A stretch of 34,649 nucleotides of DNA from an uncultured Clostridia bacterium (GTDB taxonomy: Bacteria > Bacillota_I > Bacilli_A > RF39 > UBA660): NCBI GenBank assembly GCA_948433435.1, contig CAOJDX010000016.1, forward strand, positions 1-34,649, read 5' to 3'. A program made the translations under genes and the position numbers. Shown one piece after another: positions 9,808 to 18,068 of this stretch. The notes below the pieces were generated by a model. The model was given only the letters and a program-made list of their open reading frames with translations, ran no database searches and was not told where the DNA came from. Every line of letters starts with the position of its first letter. Position 1 is the stretch's first letter.

Positions 9808-10110
9808 TTAACTTTTCTTTACGGCAGTATTAATTCCCGTTGCTGATTGATCATTTCTTTTATACTCTGCTTCTATTCCTTCTAATTGGCGAATTGTATC
9901 TGTAAGATAACCATTTAACTCAGTTTCTAAAGAAGTATTAATTTTTTTAATTGCTGATCTAAGTGCAGTTTCTGTTTTTGAGCCTTTGATTGCTTTTTCA
10001 ATATCTGCCGTTTTTATTTTCATAGGAAAAGCTTTAATATCTGATATATATCCTTTTAAGTCTTTAGTTAATGTAGAAATAGCACCAGCTTTTATTCCTG
10101 TTACAGGCAT
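9808..10110 (-). CDS. WXG100-superfamily-like small helical T7SS substrate/partner
   Basis: This protein of 100 aa is Lys-rich, without Cys and without Trp. Its predicted helix-turn-helix layout and size are typical of ESAT-6/WXG100-superfamily proteins. It lacks the WXG tripeptide. Near the C-terminus it has YKRND, which fits the YxxxD/E secretion signal carried by one partner of a T7SS substrate dimer. It starts at ATG 10110 behind a very strong AGGAGGGAG site and follows the interrupted WXG100 gene by 17 bases. An arrangement of one WXG protein plus one YxxxD protein is expected for a secreted heterodimer. Exact subfamily (for example the DUF3130/SACOL2603-like or DUF5344-like groups) cannot be fixed by eye. 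Confidence 0.75.
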   Translation of the reverse strand: MPVTGIKAGAISTLTKDLKGYISDIKAFPMKIKTADIEKAIKGSKTETALRSAIKKINTSLETELNGYLTDTIRQLEGIEAEYKRNDQSATGINTAVKKS

Positions 10111-10127
10111 TTTGCTCCCTCCTTATA

Positions 10128-10445
10128 TTATTTAAATTTACTTTTATTATTATTTTGCATATTTCTGAAGTCACTATAATCTTTATCTATAGCTTCTAAT
10201 ACGCTCTTTTCACATGTAGAAATTGATTTTTTTATTTTATTAATTTTCTCTTGGAAAGTATTCCAAAATTGATCTGAGTCTGCACCAACCTATAGGTTTT
10301 TGCGATCAGTTTCTAAACTAGTATAATGTCCTACTGCTGTAAGTTGTCTGCGATATTCTTTAAATACTGCTTGAACCTTACTCTTTAAGGCATTTTTCCC
10401 TGCATCATCGCGAGCATATGTTGCCTTTTGCATTGTTATTGCCAT
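10128..10445 (-). pseudogene. WXG100 (EsxA-like) gene interrupted by an in-frame TAG at the WXG tryptophan
   Basis: From ATG 10445, behind AAAGGAGG, an open frame of 105 codons runs to TAA at 10128, with a single TAG as codon 52 (10290-10292). The residues on both sides form one WXG100 protein: ...SLETDRKNL-(TAG)-VGADSDQFWNTF... Replacing TAG with TGG gives WVG followed by an aromatic residue eight positions after the Trp, the spacing found in ESAT-6 (WxGxxxxxY/F). The amber codon therefore sits on the defining Trp. The frame stays open for 53 codons after it. As written, a 51-aa N-terminal peptide would be made. Alternatives are suppression of the TAG, or a base-call error (TGG to TAG is a single G-to-A change). 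Confidence 0.85.
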
Positions 10446-10480
10446 TATGTATTACCTCCTTTACTATTGTTTATGAATTA

Positions 10481-10518
10481 AGTATATCCCCCGAGCAAAT
10501 TGTTAATAATTAGTTAAC
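10481..10518 (-). promoter_or_regulatory. possible promoter and operator of the WXG100 gene pair
   Basis: A TATACT -10 box lies at 10486-10481 on the minus strand, about 28 bases upstream of the WXG100 start region. No good -35 is present. An inverted repeat GTTAA-N7-TTAAC at 10502-10518 covers the expected -35 zone and could be an operator. This is motif-level evidence only. Confidence 0.35.
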
Positions 10519-10567
10519 TTTTTTTGACACTTTTCACCATAGTTTTTGATGATTTTCCGAGAAATTC

Positions 10568-10598
10568 AAAAAAGAAAAATGCAATTTTAACATTTTTC
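10568..10598 (-). terminator. intrinsic terminator of uvrB
   Basis: On the minus strand, GAAAAATG (10598-10591) pairs with CATTTTTC (10581-10574), with a 9-base loop, followed by TTTTTT (10573-10568). It lies about 75 bases after the uvrB stop and separates uvrB from the T7SS genes. Confidence 0.8.
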
Positions 10599-10672
10599 TT
10601 ACTATTTATTTGTTATTATTATCATTGAAGTAATCAAATTTTTCTTATTTTTTAGATATATTTTCGAATATT

Positions 10673-12622
10673 TTAGTGGTTACTTTTTAATTCAAACAGA
10701 ATATCTCTTAATTCCATTGCACGTTCAAAATCTAGATTTTTAGCAGCTTCTTTCATTTCCATTTCAATATTTTCGATATTTTTTTGTTGCTGTTTTTTTG
10801 TCATTTTTATCTTCTTATCTTTTGATGTATCAATATTAGAAATTACTTCTCTAATTTCTTTTTTGATTGTAGTTGGAGTTATATTATGTTCTTTATTGTA
10901 TTCTTCCTGAATGTGCCTACGGCGGGCTGTTTCTTTTATTGCATGATCCATACTATCTGTCATTTTATCAGCATACATGATAACATGTCCATTTGCATTT
11001 CGAGCACATCTTCCAATCGTTTGAATTAAACTTCTTTCACTTCTTAAAAATCCTTCTTTATCAGCATCTAGAATGGCAATTAGGGATACTTCTGGAATAT
11101 CAATCCCTTCTCTTAATAAATTAATTCCTACAACACAATCATATTTTCCTATACGTAAATCATGTATGATTTGCATTCTTTCTAAAGTTTTTACTTCGGA
11201 ATGAAGATAGGCTACTTTAATGTCTACTTCTTTTAAATAATTTGTTAATTCTTCAGCCATACGAATAGTTAGAGTAGTGATTAAACTTCTTTCTCCTTTT
11301 TCCATACGTTCTTTTATTTCAGAGATTAAATCATCTATTTGTCCTTCTGTTTTACGAATTTCAATTGTTGGATCTAATAGACCAGTTGGACGAATAATCT
11401 GCTCAATATATTGATTATTAGTATGTTCTAACTCATAGTCTCCTGGGGTTGCTGAAACATAAATGGCTTGATTAATCTTTTTTTCAAACTCTTCAAATTT
11501 TAAAGGCCTGTTATCTAATGCACTTGGTAAGCGAAACCCAAAATCAACTAGATTCATTTTTCGAGCGCGATCTCCATTATACATTCCTCTAACTTGAGGA
11601 AGGGTTACATGTGACTCATCTACTACTAGTAAGTAGTCTTGATTAAAAAAGTCCATTAAGGTGGTTGGAGTTTCTCCTTCATCCCTTCCAGCCATATGTC
11701 TTGAATAGTTTTCTATTCCTGTACAAAATCCTGTTTCTTGCAGCATCTCCAAATCATAATTGGTTCTTTGTTCTATTCTTTCTCTTTCTAATGGCTTATT
11801 ATTTTCTTTAAAATAATTGGTTCTATCCTTTAATTCCTCTTTGATTTTCTTAACAGCCAAATGTAGTTTTTCATCACTAATTACAAAATGACTAGCAGGA
11901 AAAATACTAATACTTTTTTTATTATTTAAAATATTTCCCGTTAAACTATCAATTTCACTAATTCGATCGATTTCATCACCAAAAAATTCTATACGATATC
12001 CAGTTGTATTTTGGTTAGTTGGAATAATTTCTAAAACGTCTCCTCTAACTCTAAAAGTTCCCCTTTTAAAATCCAAATCATTTCTTTCGTAAAGCATTTC
12101 GACTAACTTGGTTAATACCTGATCTCTTTTTACTTCTTGTCCTACTGCTAGTGTTAACATTTTATTTTGATATTCTTCTACTTCTCCAATACCATAGATA
12201 CAAGATACACTTGCTACTACAATAACGTCATCTCTTGATAATAGATTACTTGTCGCATAATGACGAAGCTCATCTATCTCATCATTAATAGAAGAATCTT
12301 TTTCTATATAAGTATCAGTTGAGGGTACATAAGCTTCTGGTTGATAATAATCGTAGTAAGAAACAAAATAACATACTGCATTATTAGGAAAAATTTCTTT
12401 GAGTTCTGAGTAAAGTTGTCCAGCAAGTGTTTTATTATGAGCTAAAACTAGAGTTGGTTTGTTAGTTTGGGCAATTACATTAGCTATAGTAAAAGTCTTT
12501 CCTGTTCCTGTTGCCCCTAGTAAAACTTGTTCTTTCTTACCTTCCTCTATTCCTTTTACTAACTCCTCAATAGCTTTAGGTTGATCTCCACTAGGTTTAA
12601 ATTTTGATACTATTTTAAACAT
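10673..12622 (-). CDS. uvrB: UvrABC system protein B (excinuclease subunit)
   Basis: UvrB is the damage-verifying helicase-like subunit of nucleotide excision repair. It is loaded by UvrA and then recruits UvrC. The protein is 649 aa, the usual size. Visible motifs are Walker A (GATGTGKT, ~residue 36-43), the Tyr-rich beta-hairpin that clamps DNA ([20 protein letters not shown], ~92-111), the DESH Walker B, the motif VI region QTIGRCARN, and a C-terminal UVR domain (~612-645) that contacts UvrC. Start ATG 12622 follows AAGGAGAG. No uvrA or uvrC is present in the window, and I see no classic Firmicutes LexA box upstream, only a different palindrome at 12646-12676. Confidence 0.98.
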   Translation of the reverse strand: MFKIVSKFKPSGDQPKAIEELVKGIEEGKKEQVLLGATGTGKTFTIANVIAQTNKPTLVLAHNKTLAGQLYSELKEIFPNNAVCYFVSYYDYYQPEAYVPSTDTYIEKDSSINDEIDELRHYATSNLLSRDDVIVVASVSCIYGIGEVEEYQNKMLTLAVGQEVKRDQVLTKLVEMLYERNDLDFKRGTFRVRGDVLEIIPTNQNTTGYRIEFFGDEIDRISEIDSLTGNILNNKKSISIFPASHFVISDEKLHLAVKKIKEELKDRTNYFKENNKPLERERIEQRTNYDLEMLQETGFCTGIENYSRHMAGRDEGETPTTLMDFFNQDYLLVVDESHVTLPQVRGMYNGDRARKMNLVDFGFRLPSALDNRPLKFEEFEKKINQAIYVSATPGDYELEHTNNQYIEQIIRPTGLLDPTIEIRKTEGQIDDLISEIKERMEKGERSLITTLTIRMAEELTNYLKEVDIKVAYLHSEVKTLERMQIIHDLRIGKYDCVVGINLLREGIDIPEVSLIAILDADKEGFLRSERSLIQTIGRCARNANGHVIMYADKMTDSMDHAIKETARRRHIQEEYNKEHNITPTTIKKEIREVISNIDTSKDKKIKMTKKQQQKNIENIEMEMKEAAKNLDFERAMELRDILFELKSNH

Positions 12623-12645
12623 ATTGTTCTCTCCTTATTACGATT

Positions 12646-12676
12646 AAAGTTAATTAGTGAATTCACAATTAACTTT
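12646..12676. promoter_or_regulatory. long imperfect palindrome upstream of uvrB
   Basis: Ten-base arms AAAGTTAATT and AATTAACTTT surround the inner palindrome GTGAATTCAC, with one unpaired base at 12656. It sits between the 354-aa gene and uvrB, 24 bases before the uvrB start. No T tract follows on either strand, so it looks more like an operator or a processing stem than a terminator. It does not match the usual LexA box. Confidence 0.6.
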
Positions 12677-12714
12677 CCTTATCATTGTTACTTTAGCTAA
12701 ATCATATTGATTCA

Positions 12715-13779
12715 TTATTTACTTACTTTTTTTAAAATTTTTCTTAAATATTTTTTCACTTTTTTCTGACTATATTCTATTTCACAACTTTCTATTTGGT
12801 ATATTTGTTCCTCTTTAACAATAGTACTATCAACAATATTTATTTTTTCATTGACTTTTTCAAGTAATTCAGGTAATTGCTTTTTTATTTCATTATAATA
12901 AAATTCATTTAATCTTAGAGCATTTTTAGCATCTTCTTCTCCAACGGCATATACACATAATAAAAATACATATTTTTTATAATCTTTATATTCTATCATT
13001 TCCCTTATAATTGTTCTATAGTCTCTTCTATTTATCGCTTCCTGATTGGTCATTACTGCATATAGAAAATTTCCAATTTCCCTATTCTTGGCTAATATCT
13101 CCATATTTTCTAAATGGTAGTGATCATTTAAAGATACTGGATTTACTGCCAAATAATTAATAGAGCCTTCTGGGTAGGAATAAGAGCTTTGAAGAGCCTC
13201 GGAAGAATACTTGATAATCGTTTGTAGATCTTTTCTATGATATTCACTTTTAATGGAGTCTACATTTTTAGAAATAGTTGCAATGGCATCCCACACTAAA
13301 AAATCACAATCTCTATTACTAGTATCTTTTGAAGTTACTAATAATTCAAAATCTTCGTCATGATATGGGCTATTAATAAATTCTGGTTCTCCTATTATCC
13401 ACAATGGCATTTGAGCACTTTTAGCCCTTTTTAATGTTTCTATATCTTGATAAAACTTAGGACTATGTAAAAACTCTGAATTCAACATTTTATCAAATAG
13501 GTGATACCACCCTTCGGCATTTTTTATACTAATTAAAGCTTGTACTCTTTTATTATAGTCTTTTGTATTTAGCAAGTCTTTATTTAACAAAAGTTTTTTA
13601 TCGAATTTTATTTCTTCTTGATCTATCTCTAAATTGATTATATTGTTTATTTCAATATCATTTAGTTCTCTAATCCATTCTTCCATTTCTTCTGTTGATG
13701 AAAAGGAATTCAATAATTCATATTTTTCTAATTGTTTCTTTATAACTTTTATTCTAGAAATTAAAATATCTTCTTTCAT
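12715..13779 (-). CDS. hypothetical protein (354 aa)
   Basis: I do not recognise this family. It is a soluble, charged protein of 354 aa with no signal peptide and no membrane segment. It has a Lys-rich C-terminal tail (KKVKKYLRKILKKVSK). The middle part is rich in acidic and aromatic residues (EFINSPYHDEDFELLV, SNRDCDFLVWDAI), and the rest looks mostly helical. No nucleotide-binding or metal-binding motif is evident. The start at ATG 13779 is supported by AGGAGAAG 7 bases upstream. A -10-like TATAAT inside a palindrome at 13800-13823 suggests its own regulated promoter. It lies between a sigma factor gene and uvrB. Confidence 0.8.
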   Translation of the reverse strand: MKEDILISRIKVIKKQLEKYELLNSFSSTEEMEEWIRELNDIEINNIINLEIDQEEIKFDKKLLLNKDLLNTKDYNKRVQALISIKNAEGWYHLFDKMLNSEFLHSPKFYQDIETLKRAKSAQMPLWIIGEPEFINSPYHDEDFELLVTSKDTSNRDCDFLVWDAIATISKNVDSIKSEYHRKDLQTIIKYSSEALQSSYSYPEGSINYLAVNPVSLNDHYHLENMEILAKNREIGNFLYAVMTNQEAINRRDYRTIIREMIEYKDYKKYVFLLCVYAVGEEDAKNALRLNEFYYNEIKKQLPELLEKVNEKINIVDSTIVKEEQIYQIESCEIEYSQKKVKKYLRKILKKVSK

Positions 13780-13799
13780 GTTAAACTTCTCCTAATCTT

Positions 13800-13823
13800 G
13801 GTATCCTTATTATAAGGGGTACC
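13800..13823 (-). promoter_or_regulatory. palindrome overlapping a TATAAT -10 box upstream of the 354-aa gene
   Basis: The core CCTTAT-T-ATAAGG is perfect and is extended by GGTA/TACC arms. On the minus strand it contains TATAAT (13814-13809), about 30 bases before the ATG at 13779. The -35 region is weak. A dyad over the -10 box is a common repressor position, so regulated transcription is a reasonable inference. Confidence 0.5.
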
Positions 13824-13877
13824 TTTTATATAGTTTAATACTATTTTCCTCTACCCTTTGTTATTTTATAAATAATA

Positions 13878-15062
13878 TTATTGAATTTTCTTATATATTT
13901 TAGGACCACTTTCTTTTATTACTTGGTCCTTAAAAATATTGAATTCAGTTGAATTTTCTAATTCTTTTTTAGCAATTTTATTTAAATGATCGTTAATATT
14001 TTTTAACTGTGTTTTTGAAATTCTCATTATTTCTACTAGATCTACTATACTATAATGATATTGGTCTAATAATTTTAAGTATAACAGTTTTCTTTCTTGC
14101 TCAGTTAACATATTACTTAAGTATAAAAAAATAATAATATCATTAGGACTTATTGGTTCAATTTTTAGCTTGCTATACATTTTTCCATGCATTTCTTTGA
14201 CTCTTTTTATGGCATTAATATAAGCCATACTATTCTTATTCATATATTTTTCTATTTTTCCTAATACTGTTTTTTCAGTCTGTTTAATTCCTTGATGCTT
14301 TTGTCCAAATTCATTAGCTAACGTTTCTAGTGTTTTTGGATAATCGCTTATTACCCGATTATATAATATATAATATTCTTTGGGTTTTAATACACTTTTA
14401 ATTATATTTAAAAGATCAAACATTTCTATATTGTCCAATAATTTATTGAAGTCATTAGCTGATGTAGGAACAAGTTCTAATAATTCATCTGATTCTTCCT
14501 GATCAGGATTCACCTTGCAATTTAAACTTTTTACATTATAAGCTTTTTTGTTTTTTAAATATTTTAATGTTTCAGCGGATATTCCTAGTTTTTTCATAAT
14601 ATACTCATCTGGAGGATTTTTTCCATTTATATGATAATACTTTTCCACTAACTTATTATATTTTACCTCTATATCAACTACACCAACTGGTCTTCTAATA
14701 AATTGATCTTTATTTGTAATAGCTCTGGTAATTGTATGTTTAATCCAATCGGTTGCATAAGTACTGAATGATCCTTTTTCAGGGTCATAGGTTTCCAGTG
14801 ACCTGGCCAAGCCAATACTACCTTCTTCTATTAAATCTAGTAAAGTAAAGGAAGTAGTGATTTTAGTATATTTTTTGGCAATATTTACTACTAATAACAA
14901 ATTATGCTCTACTAGTTTATTTTTAAGTTCAGTATTGCCATTTTGATATTCTTTAATTAATTTTATTTGTTCTTTAGTTTCTATTAAAGGTTTTTCTTTT
15001 ATTTCTCTTAAAAATGTTGTCGTTGCATCTGTTACTCTTTTATTTTCTATATCACACTTCAT
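13878..15062 (-). CDS. sigma-70 family RNA polymerase sigma factor with an extra C-terminal region-4-like domain
   Basis: This protein of 394 aa has region 1.2/2 at ~residues 15-122 ([57 protein letters not shown]), the best-conserved part and typical of primary-type sigma factors. A region-3-like segment follows (~135-175) with [16 protein letters not shown]. Region 4 (~213-275) has the helix-turn-helix [28 protein letters not shown] further C-terminal block (~315-368, [14 protein letters not shown]...[21 protein letters not shown]) also has the layout of region 4. It is more divergent than SigA and is probably an alternative or accessory sigma factor. ATG 15062 is preceded by GGAGCTGAGAG. 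It follows the deaminase gene by 17 bases and is probably co-transcribed with it. Confidence 0.88.
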   Translation of the reverse strand: MKCDIENKRVTDATTTFLREIKEKPLIETKEQIKLIKEYQNGNTELKNKLVEHNLLLVVNIAKKYTKITTSFTLLDLIEEGSIGLARSLETYDPEKGSFSTYATDWIKHTITRAITNKDQFIRRPVGVVDIEVKYNKLVEKYYHINGKNPPDEYIMKKLGISAETLKYLKNKKAYNVKSLNCKVNPDQEESDELLELVPTSANDFNKLLDNIEMFDLLNIIKSVLKPKEYYILYNRVISDYPKTLETLANEFGQKHQGIKQTEKTVLGKIEKYMNKNSMAYINAIKRVKEMHGKMYSKLKIEPISPNDIIIFLYLSNMLTEQERKLLYLKLLDQYHYSIVDLVEIMRISKTQLKNINDHLNKIAKKELENSTEFNIFKDQVIKESGPKIYKKIQ

Positions 15063-15079
15063 TCTCTCAGCTCCATAAT

Positions 15080-15643
15080 CTAATCTGATAGTTTCTTCAA
15101 TATCCTTTGAATTTCACTTGTTACTTCTTCTATCTTCTCTTTCGAAAATTCTTTTGTTGGATTATAGGACTCTACTTCTACACCAGCATGTTCTAACATA
15201 ATCTTACTAATTTCTACTAACTCTGGTTTGGAATACATTCGAAGATAAACCACTTTTTTAATTCCTGCCTGAATAATCTCTTTGGTACATTCTGTACAAG
15301 GAAACCAAGTTACATAGATAGTTGATCCTTCTAAATCTTTTTTGTTTCCGCGATAGTTTAGAATAGTATTTCTTTCAGCACATACAACATAATAGTTTTT
15401 AATATTTTTTATAATCCCTGTTTTTTCTCCTGTTTTTTCTCCTGTTGATTCCCAATCGAAAGTATCATCATTCATTCCATTAATTAAACCATTATAACCT
15501 ATTGATAACACTTTATGATTTTCCTCATTAACTATACATGCTCCCACCTGGTTACGAGGATCTTTACTTCTTAATGAAGAAATAATTGCTATTGCCATAA
15601 AGTATTCTTTCCAATTTAAATATTCAGCTCTCTTTCCCGCCAT
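15080..15643 (-). CDS. deoxycytidylate (dCMP) deaminase family protein
   Basis: This zinc-dependent cytidine/dCMP deaminase of 187 aa would convert dCMP to dUMP for thymidylate synthesis. The zinc site reads CAE (in [10 protein letters not shown], Cys in place of the more common His) and PCTEC. The Glu is the proton shuttle. The N-terminal block ([29 protein letters not shown]) is typical of dCMP deaminases/ComEB. A short in-frame 12-base tandem repeat encodes [10 protein letters not shown] (15417-15446) in the insert before the CAE motif. ATG 15643 follows AAGGAGTAAAAAA. The stop is TAG. A competence-type ComEB is possible, but no comEA/comEC lies nearby. Confidence 0.9.
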   Translation of the reverse strand: MAGKRAEYLNWKEYFMAIAIISSLRSKDPRNQVGACIVNEENHKVLSIGYNGLINGMNDDTFDWESTGEKTGEKTGIIKNIKNYYVVCAERNTILNYRGNKKDLEGSTIYVTWFPCTECTKEIIQAGIKKVVYLRMYSKPELVEISKIMLEHAGVEVESYNPTKEFSKEKIEEVTSEIQRILKKLSD

Positions 15644-15659
15644 TTTTTTACTCCTTAAT

Positions 15660-15895
15660 CTATATATTTTTAACTTTTTTTAATAGAATTTTTTTGTATT
15701 GTTTAATAAATGCTTCTTCATCTTTTCTGTCAATTGCTATTTTTTCTACTAATTCTTCAAATAAAGTATAATTTCCATTTTCCTTAACAACCACTTTCAA
15801 TGTTCTAATTATTTGTCTAATACTTCATTACTATAAAATATAATAATATCACCTTCTTTAGACAATCTCCTAATTAAATGTCTATATTGTAACAT
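15660..15895 (-). pseudogene. small broken gene, unrecognised
   Basis: The minus strand from ATG 15895 reads MLQYRHLIRRLSKEGDIIIF then YSNEVLDK and stops. A second frame takes over within a few codons (RQIIRTLKVVVKENGNYTLF, then EELVEKIAIDRKDEEAF...) and runs to TAG 15660-15662. Both parts have coding-like composition, and together they would make about 78 aa. A further frame just upstream (VEKVLKYTGFYVT) may also belong to it. This looks like a frameshifted remnant. I cannot name the family, and chance cannot be excluded at this size. Confidence 0.45.
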
Positions 15896-15936
15896 AAAAT
15901 CCTGTATATTTTAATACTTTTTCCACAAGAATTGTT

Positions 15937-15960
15937 CAAAAAAAGAATCCGAAGATTCTT
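15937..15960 (-). terminator. intrinsic terminator of the ftsEX-peptidase operon
   Basis: On the minus strand, AAGAATC-TTCG-GATTCTT forms a stem with a UUCG tetraloop (15960-15943), followed by a run of T to about 15938. It overlaps the stop codon of the M23 peptidase gene. Confidence 0.92.
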
Positions 15961-17155
15961 AACGATTATTCCAACTTGATGGAAGCGATACATAACTTGC
16001 TGGATTTCTAATACTTGATGTAGCATAATAGCTCCAGCTACACTTCCAATCCCCATCTAGCATAGTATTCCAATCACAAGTACTAACCTCTAAGTGAAGA
16101 TGGATTCCTGATGAATTACCAGTTGTTCCCATATCTCCTATTCTAGTGTCTGCTGTTACATAGTCTCCTACTTTAACACTAGCAAATCTACTTAAGTGAG
16201 CATAAGTTGAATATAGGATCTGACCATTAACATTATGTTTTACTCTAATAACCAGTGCTCCTGCTGGATCGCTATACTTGGAACTAATCTTTCCAGCTGC
16301 TATTGGATAAATTGGAATCTCTTTTCGTCCACTACCAATATCTACTCCCATATGTCCAGATGTACAGGTACGACCATTCCAGCCGCCACATCCTTTATAA
16401 TATTGATTAATATTTCCATAAGTTGTTGGTCTAAATAGGCCATTAGTACTTGGCACAGAAGCCCCTCCTTGTCCAAGACGAGCTTGACAGCTACTTATTG
16501 TTTCATTCGCCTTACATCCCATATTTTTAAGAGTTTGAAGGGATTGTTTAGCACTGGATAATTGTTGTTCCAGAGAAGGCATACCTACTTTGATTTTCGC
16601 CGTATCCTCTTCTATTCGATCCTTTTCACTCTGTAATTTATCTTTAAGAGAGTTTAATTCTTCTTTTTTTGTAGACAATTCACCTTTTTTTCGATTGTTT
16701 TCAGCGATTAATTGCTGTAATTCTTTCATTATCTGATCATTGTATTCTGTCAATTGCTCAACAATAGACACTCTATAAATCATATCTGTAATTGTCTCTG
16801 CTCCGAAAGCATACTCTAAGTAAGCATTGTCCCCATTGGCGATTTGATAATAAGCCATAATTTGTTTACTTTCTTTGCTCTTTTTAATTATTTTTTTATT
16901 ACTTTCTTCAATTTCTTTTTGAAGAATATCAATTTCTGCTTGGGTTTGTTTAATTTGATTTTCAATAGCTACTATATTTTTCTTTATTTGTGCTACTTCT
17001 GCATCATTTTTAGCAATTTTATCTTTTCTTGTCTGTAATTCTGCTATTAATTTCTGTGTCTCTGCTTCATATTCACTAACTGTTTGTTCTGCAAATACTG
17101 ATATTGGTGCTAATAATAGTGCTATTGATACAATTAATAATATTTTATTTCTCAT
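15959..17155 (-). CDS. secreted coiled-coil M23 (LytM) peptidoglycan endopeptidase, PcsB/EnvC-like
   Basis: This exported murein hydrolase of 398 aa is probably controlled by FtsEX. It has a signal peptide (residues 1-22, cleavage after VFA), a long coiled coil (~25-225, many KKEELNS/QQLIAEN-type heptads) and a C-terminal M23 domain (~250-390). The zinc and catalytic motifs are HMGVDIG and HLHLEV, both intact, so the enzyme should be active. A Ser-rich linker with two Cys (GCKANETISSCQ) joins the two parts. It starts one base after the ftsX stop, so it is translationally coupled. The order ftsE-ftsX-hydrolase with an N-terminal coiled coil matches FtsEX-dependent hydrolase activation known from PcsB and EnvC. 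Confidence 0.93.
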   Translation of the reverse strand: MRNKILLIVSIALLLAPISVFAEQTVSEYEAETQKLIAELQTRKDKIAKNDAEVAQIKKNIVAIENQIKQTQAEIDILQKEIEESNKKIIKKSKESKQIMAYYQIANGDNAYLEYAFGAETITDMIYRVSIVEQLTEYNDQIMKELQQLIAENNRKKGELSTKKEELNSLKDKLQSEKDRIEEDTAKIKVGMPSLEQQLSSAKQSLQTLKNMGCKANETISSCQARLGQGGASVPSTNGLFRPTTYGNINQYYKGCGGWNGRTCTSGHMGVDIGSGRKEIPIYPIAAGKISSKYSDPAGALVIRVKHNVNGQILYSTYAHLSRFASVKVGDYVTADTRIGDMGTTGNSSGIHLHLEVSTCDWNTMLDGDWKCSWSYYATSSIRNPASYVSLPSSWNNR

Positions 17156-17156
17156 A

Positions 17157-18068
17157 CTACACCTTTAAATATTTTCTAACAGCTGATGATGATCCTATCA
17201 TTCCGACGATGATACCAATGATCATAATCATCAAAGATACTGTATAAACAAATGGAGTTGGTGAAATTAGATTTACTAATGGAGTAAAGACATAACCATT
17301 CATACGATCATATAGTGCTGGATATCCAAAGATAATCATGCCAATTGGAATAAGAGAACCCAAAAGTCCTAAAAACATTCCTTCTATAATAAATGGTGTT
17401 TTAATCGTAAAATTACTTGCCCCTACCAAACGCATAATGCTAATTTCTCTTTTTCTGGAATAGATGGTCAGTTTAATTGTATTTATAATTAAGAAGATCG
17501 TTACTAATATTAAAGCAATTACGGTCCCATAAGTAACCTTTTTAATAGAATCAAAAGCTGTAATTAATTTATCTACCATCCCTTCACCATATCTTACAAT
17601 TGCTATTTTTTCGATTTTTTCAATTTGTTTGGCTGTTTTACTAATTTCTTCTGCATTTTTTACTTTTATTTGAAATGTATCTTTTAAGGGATTATCTTCT
17701 TCATCCCAACCTTCCATAACAGTATTAAAAATTTCTGATTGAGTTTGCATTTCTTGCTTTACTTGGCTTTTACTTTCATACTTTATTTCTTTTTGATTGA
17801 TATTGGAAATGTTTTTTAATTCATTTTTAATATTTTCTATTTCTTCTTTCGTAGCAGAGTTTTCTACAAAGGCAACTATGGTTAAATCTTTTTCTATTTC
17901 TTCTGTAAAATTGGATACATTATATGATGCCATTATAGAGATTGCTACTATAATTAAAGTTATTGTTATACATGAGATTGAAGCTAGAGATAAACTGAAA
18001 TTACGGAAAACACTTTTGAAAGCATCCCTAATACTTCTACCTAACATTCTAAGCATTTTCATTATCAT
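17157..18068 (-). CDS. ftsX: cell division ABC-like permease FtsX
   Basis: FtsX is the membrane partner of FtsE and transmits cytoplasmic ATPase activity to an extracellular hydrolase. The protein is 303 aa. A first membrane segment (~20-45) is followed by a large extracellular domain (~50-170) and three more membrane segments (~178-200, ~225-250, ~272-295) in the FtsX/MacB-type fold. The KREISIMRLVGAS loop is the conserved coupling motif. Its start overlaps the end of ftsE by 20 bases, with AAAGGAAC upstream. An in-frame ATG two codons on (18062) is an equally good start. It ends in TAG, showing that TAG is a working stop here. Confidence 0.96.
   Translation of the reverse strand: MIMKMLRMLGRSIRDAFKSVFRNFSLSLASISCITITLIIVAISIMASYNVSNFTEEIEKDLTIVAFVENSATKEEIENIKNELKNISNINQKEIKYESKSQVKQEMQTQSEIFNTVMEGWDEEDNPLKDTFQIKVKNAEEISKTAKQIEKIEKIAIVRYGEGMVDKLITAFDSIKKVTYGTVIALILVTIFLIINTIKLTIYSRKREISIMRLVGASNFTIKTPFIIEGMFLGLLGSLIPIGMIIFGYPALYDRMNGYVFTPLVNLISPTPFVYTVSLMIMIIGIIVGMIGSSSAVRKYLKV

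Noticed and set aside
10290..10292. General reassignment of TAG to an amino acid in this organism
   Set aside because: TAG ends ftsX, the dCMP deaminase gene, the csp gene and the second yitT at the expected protein ends, so it is a normal stop. A special suppressor cannot be excluded but is not needed.
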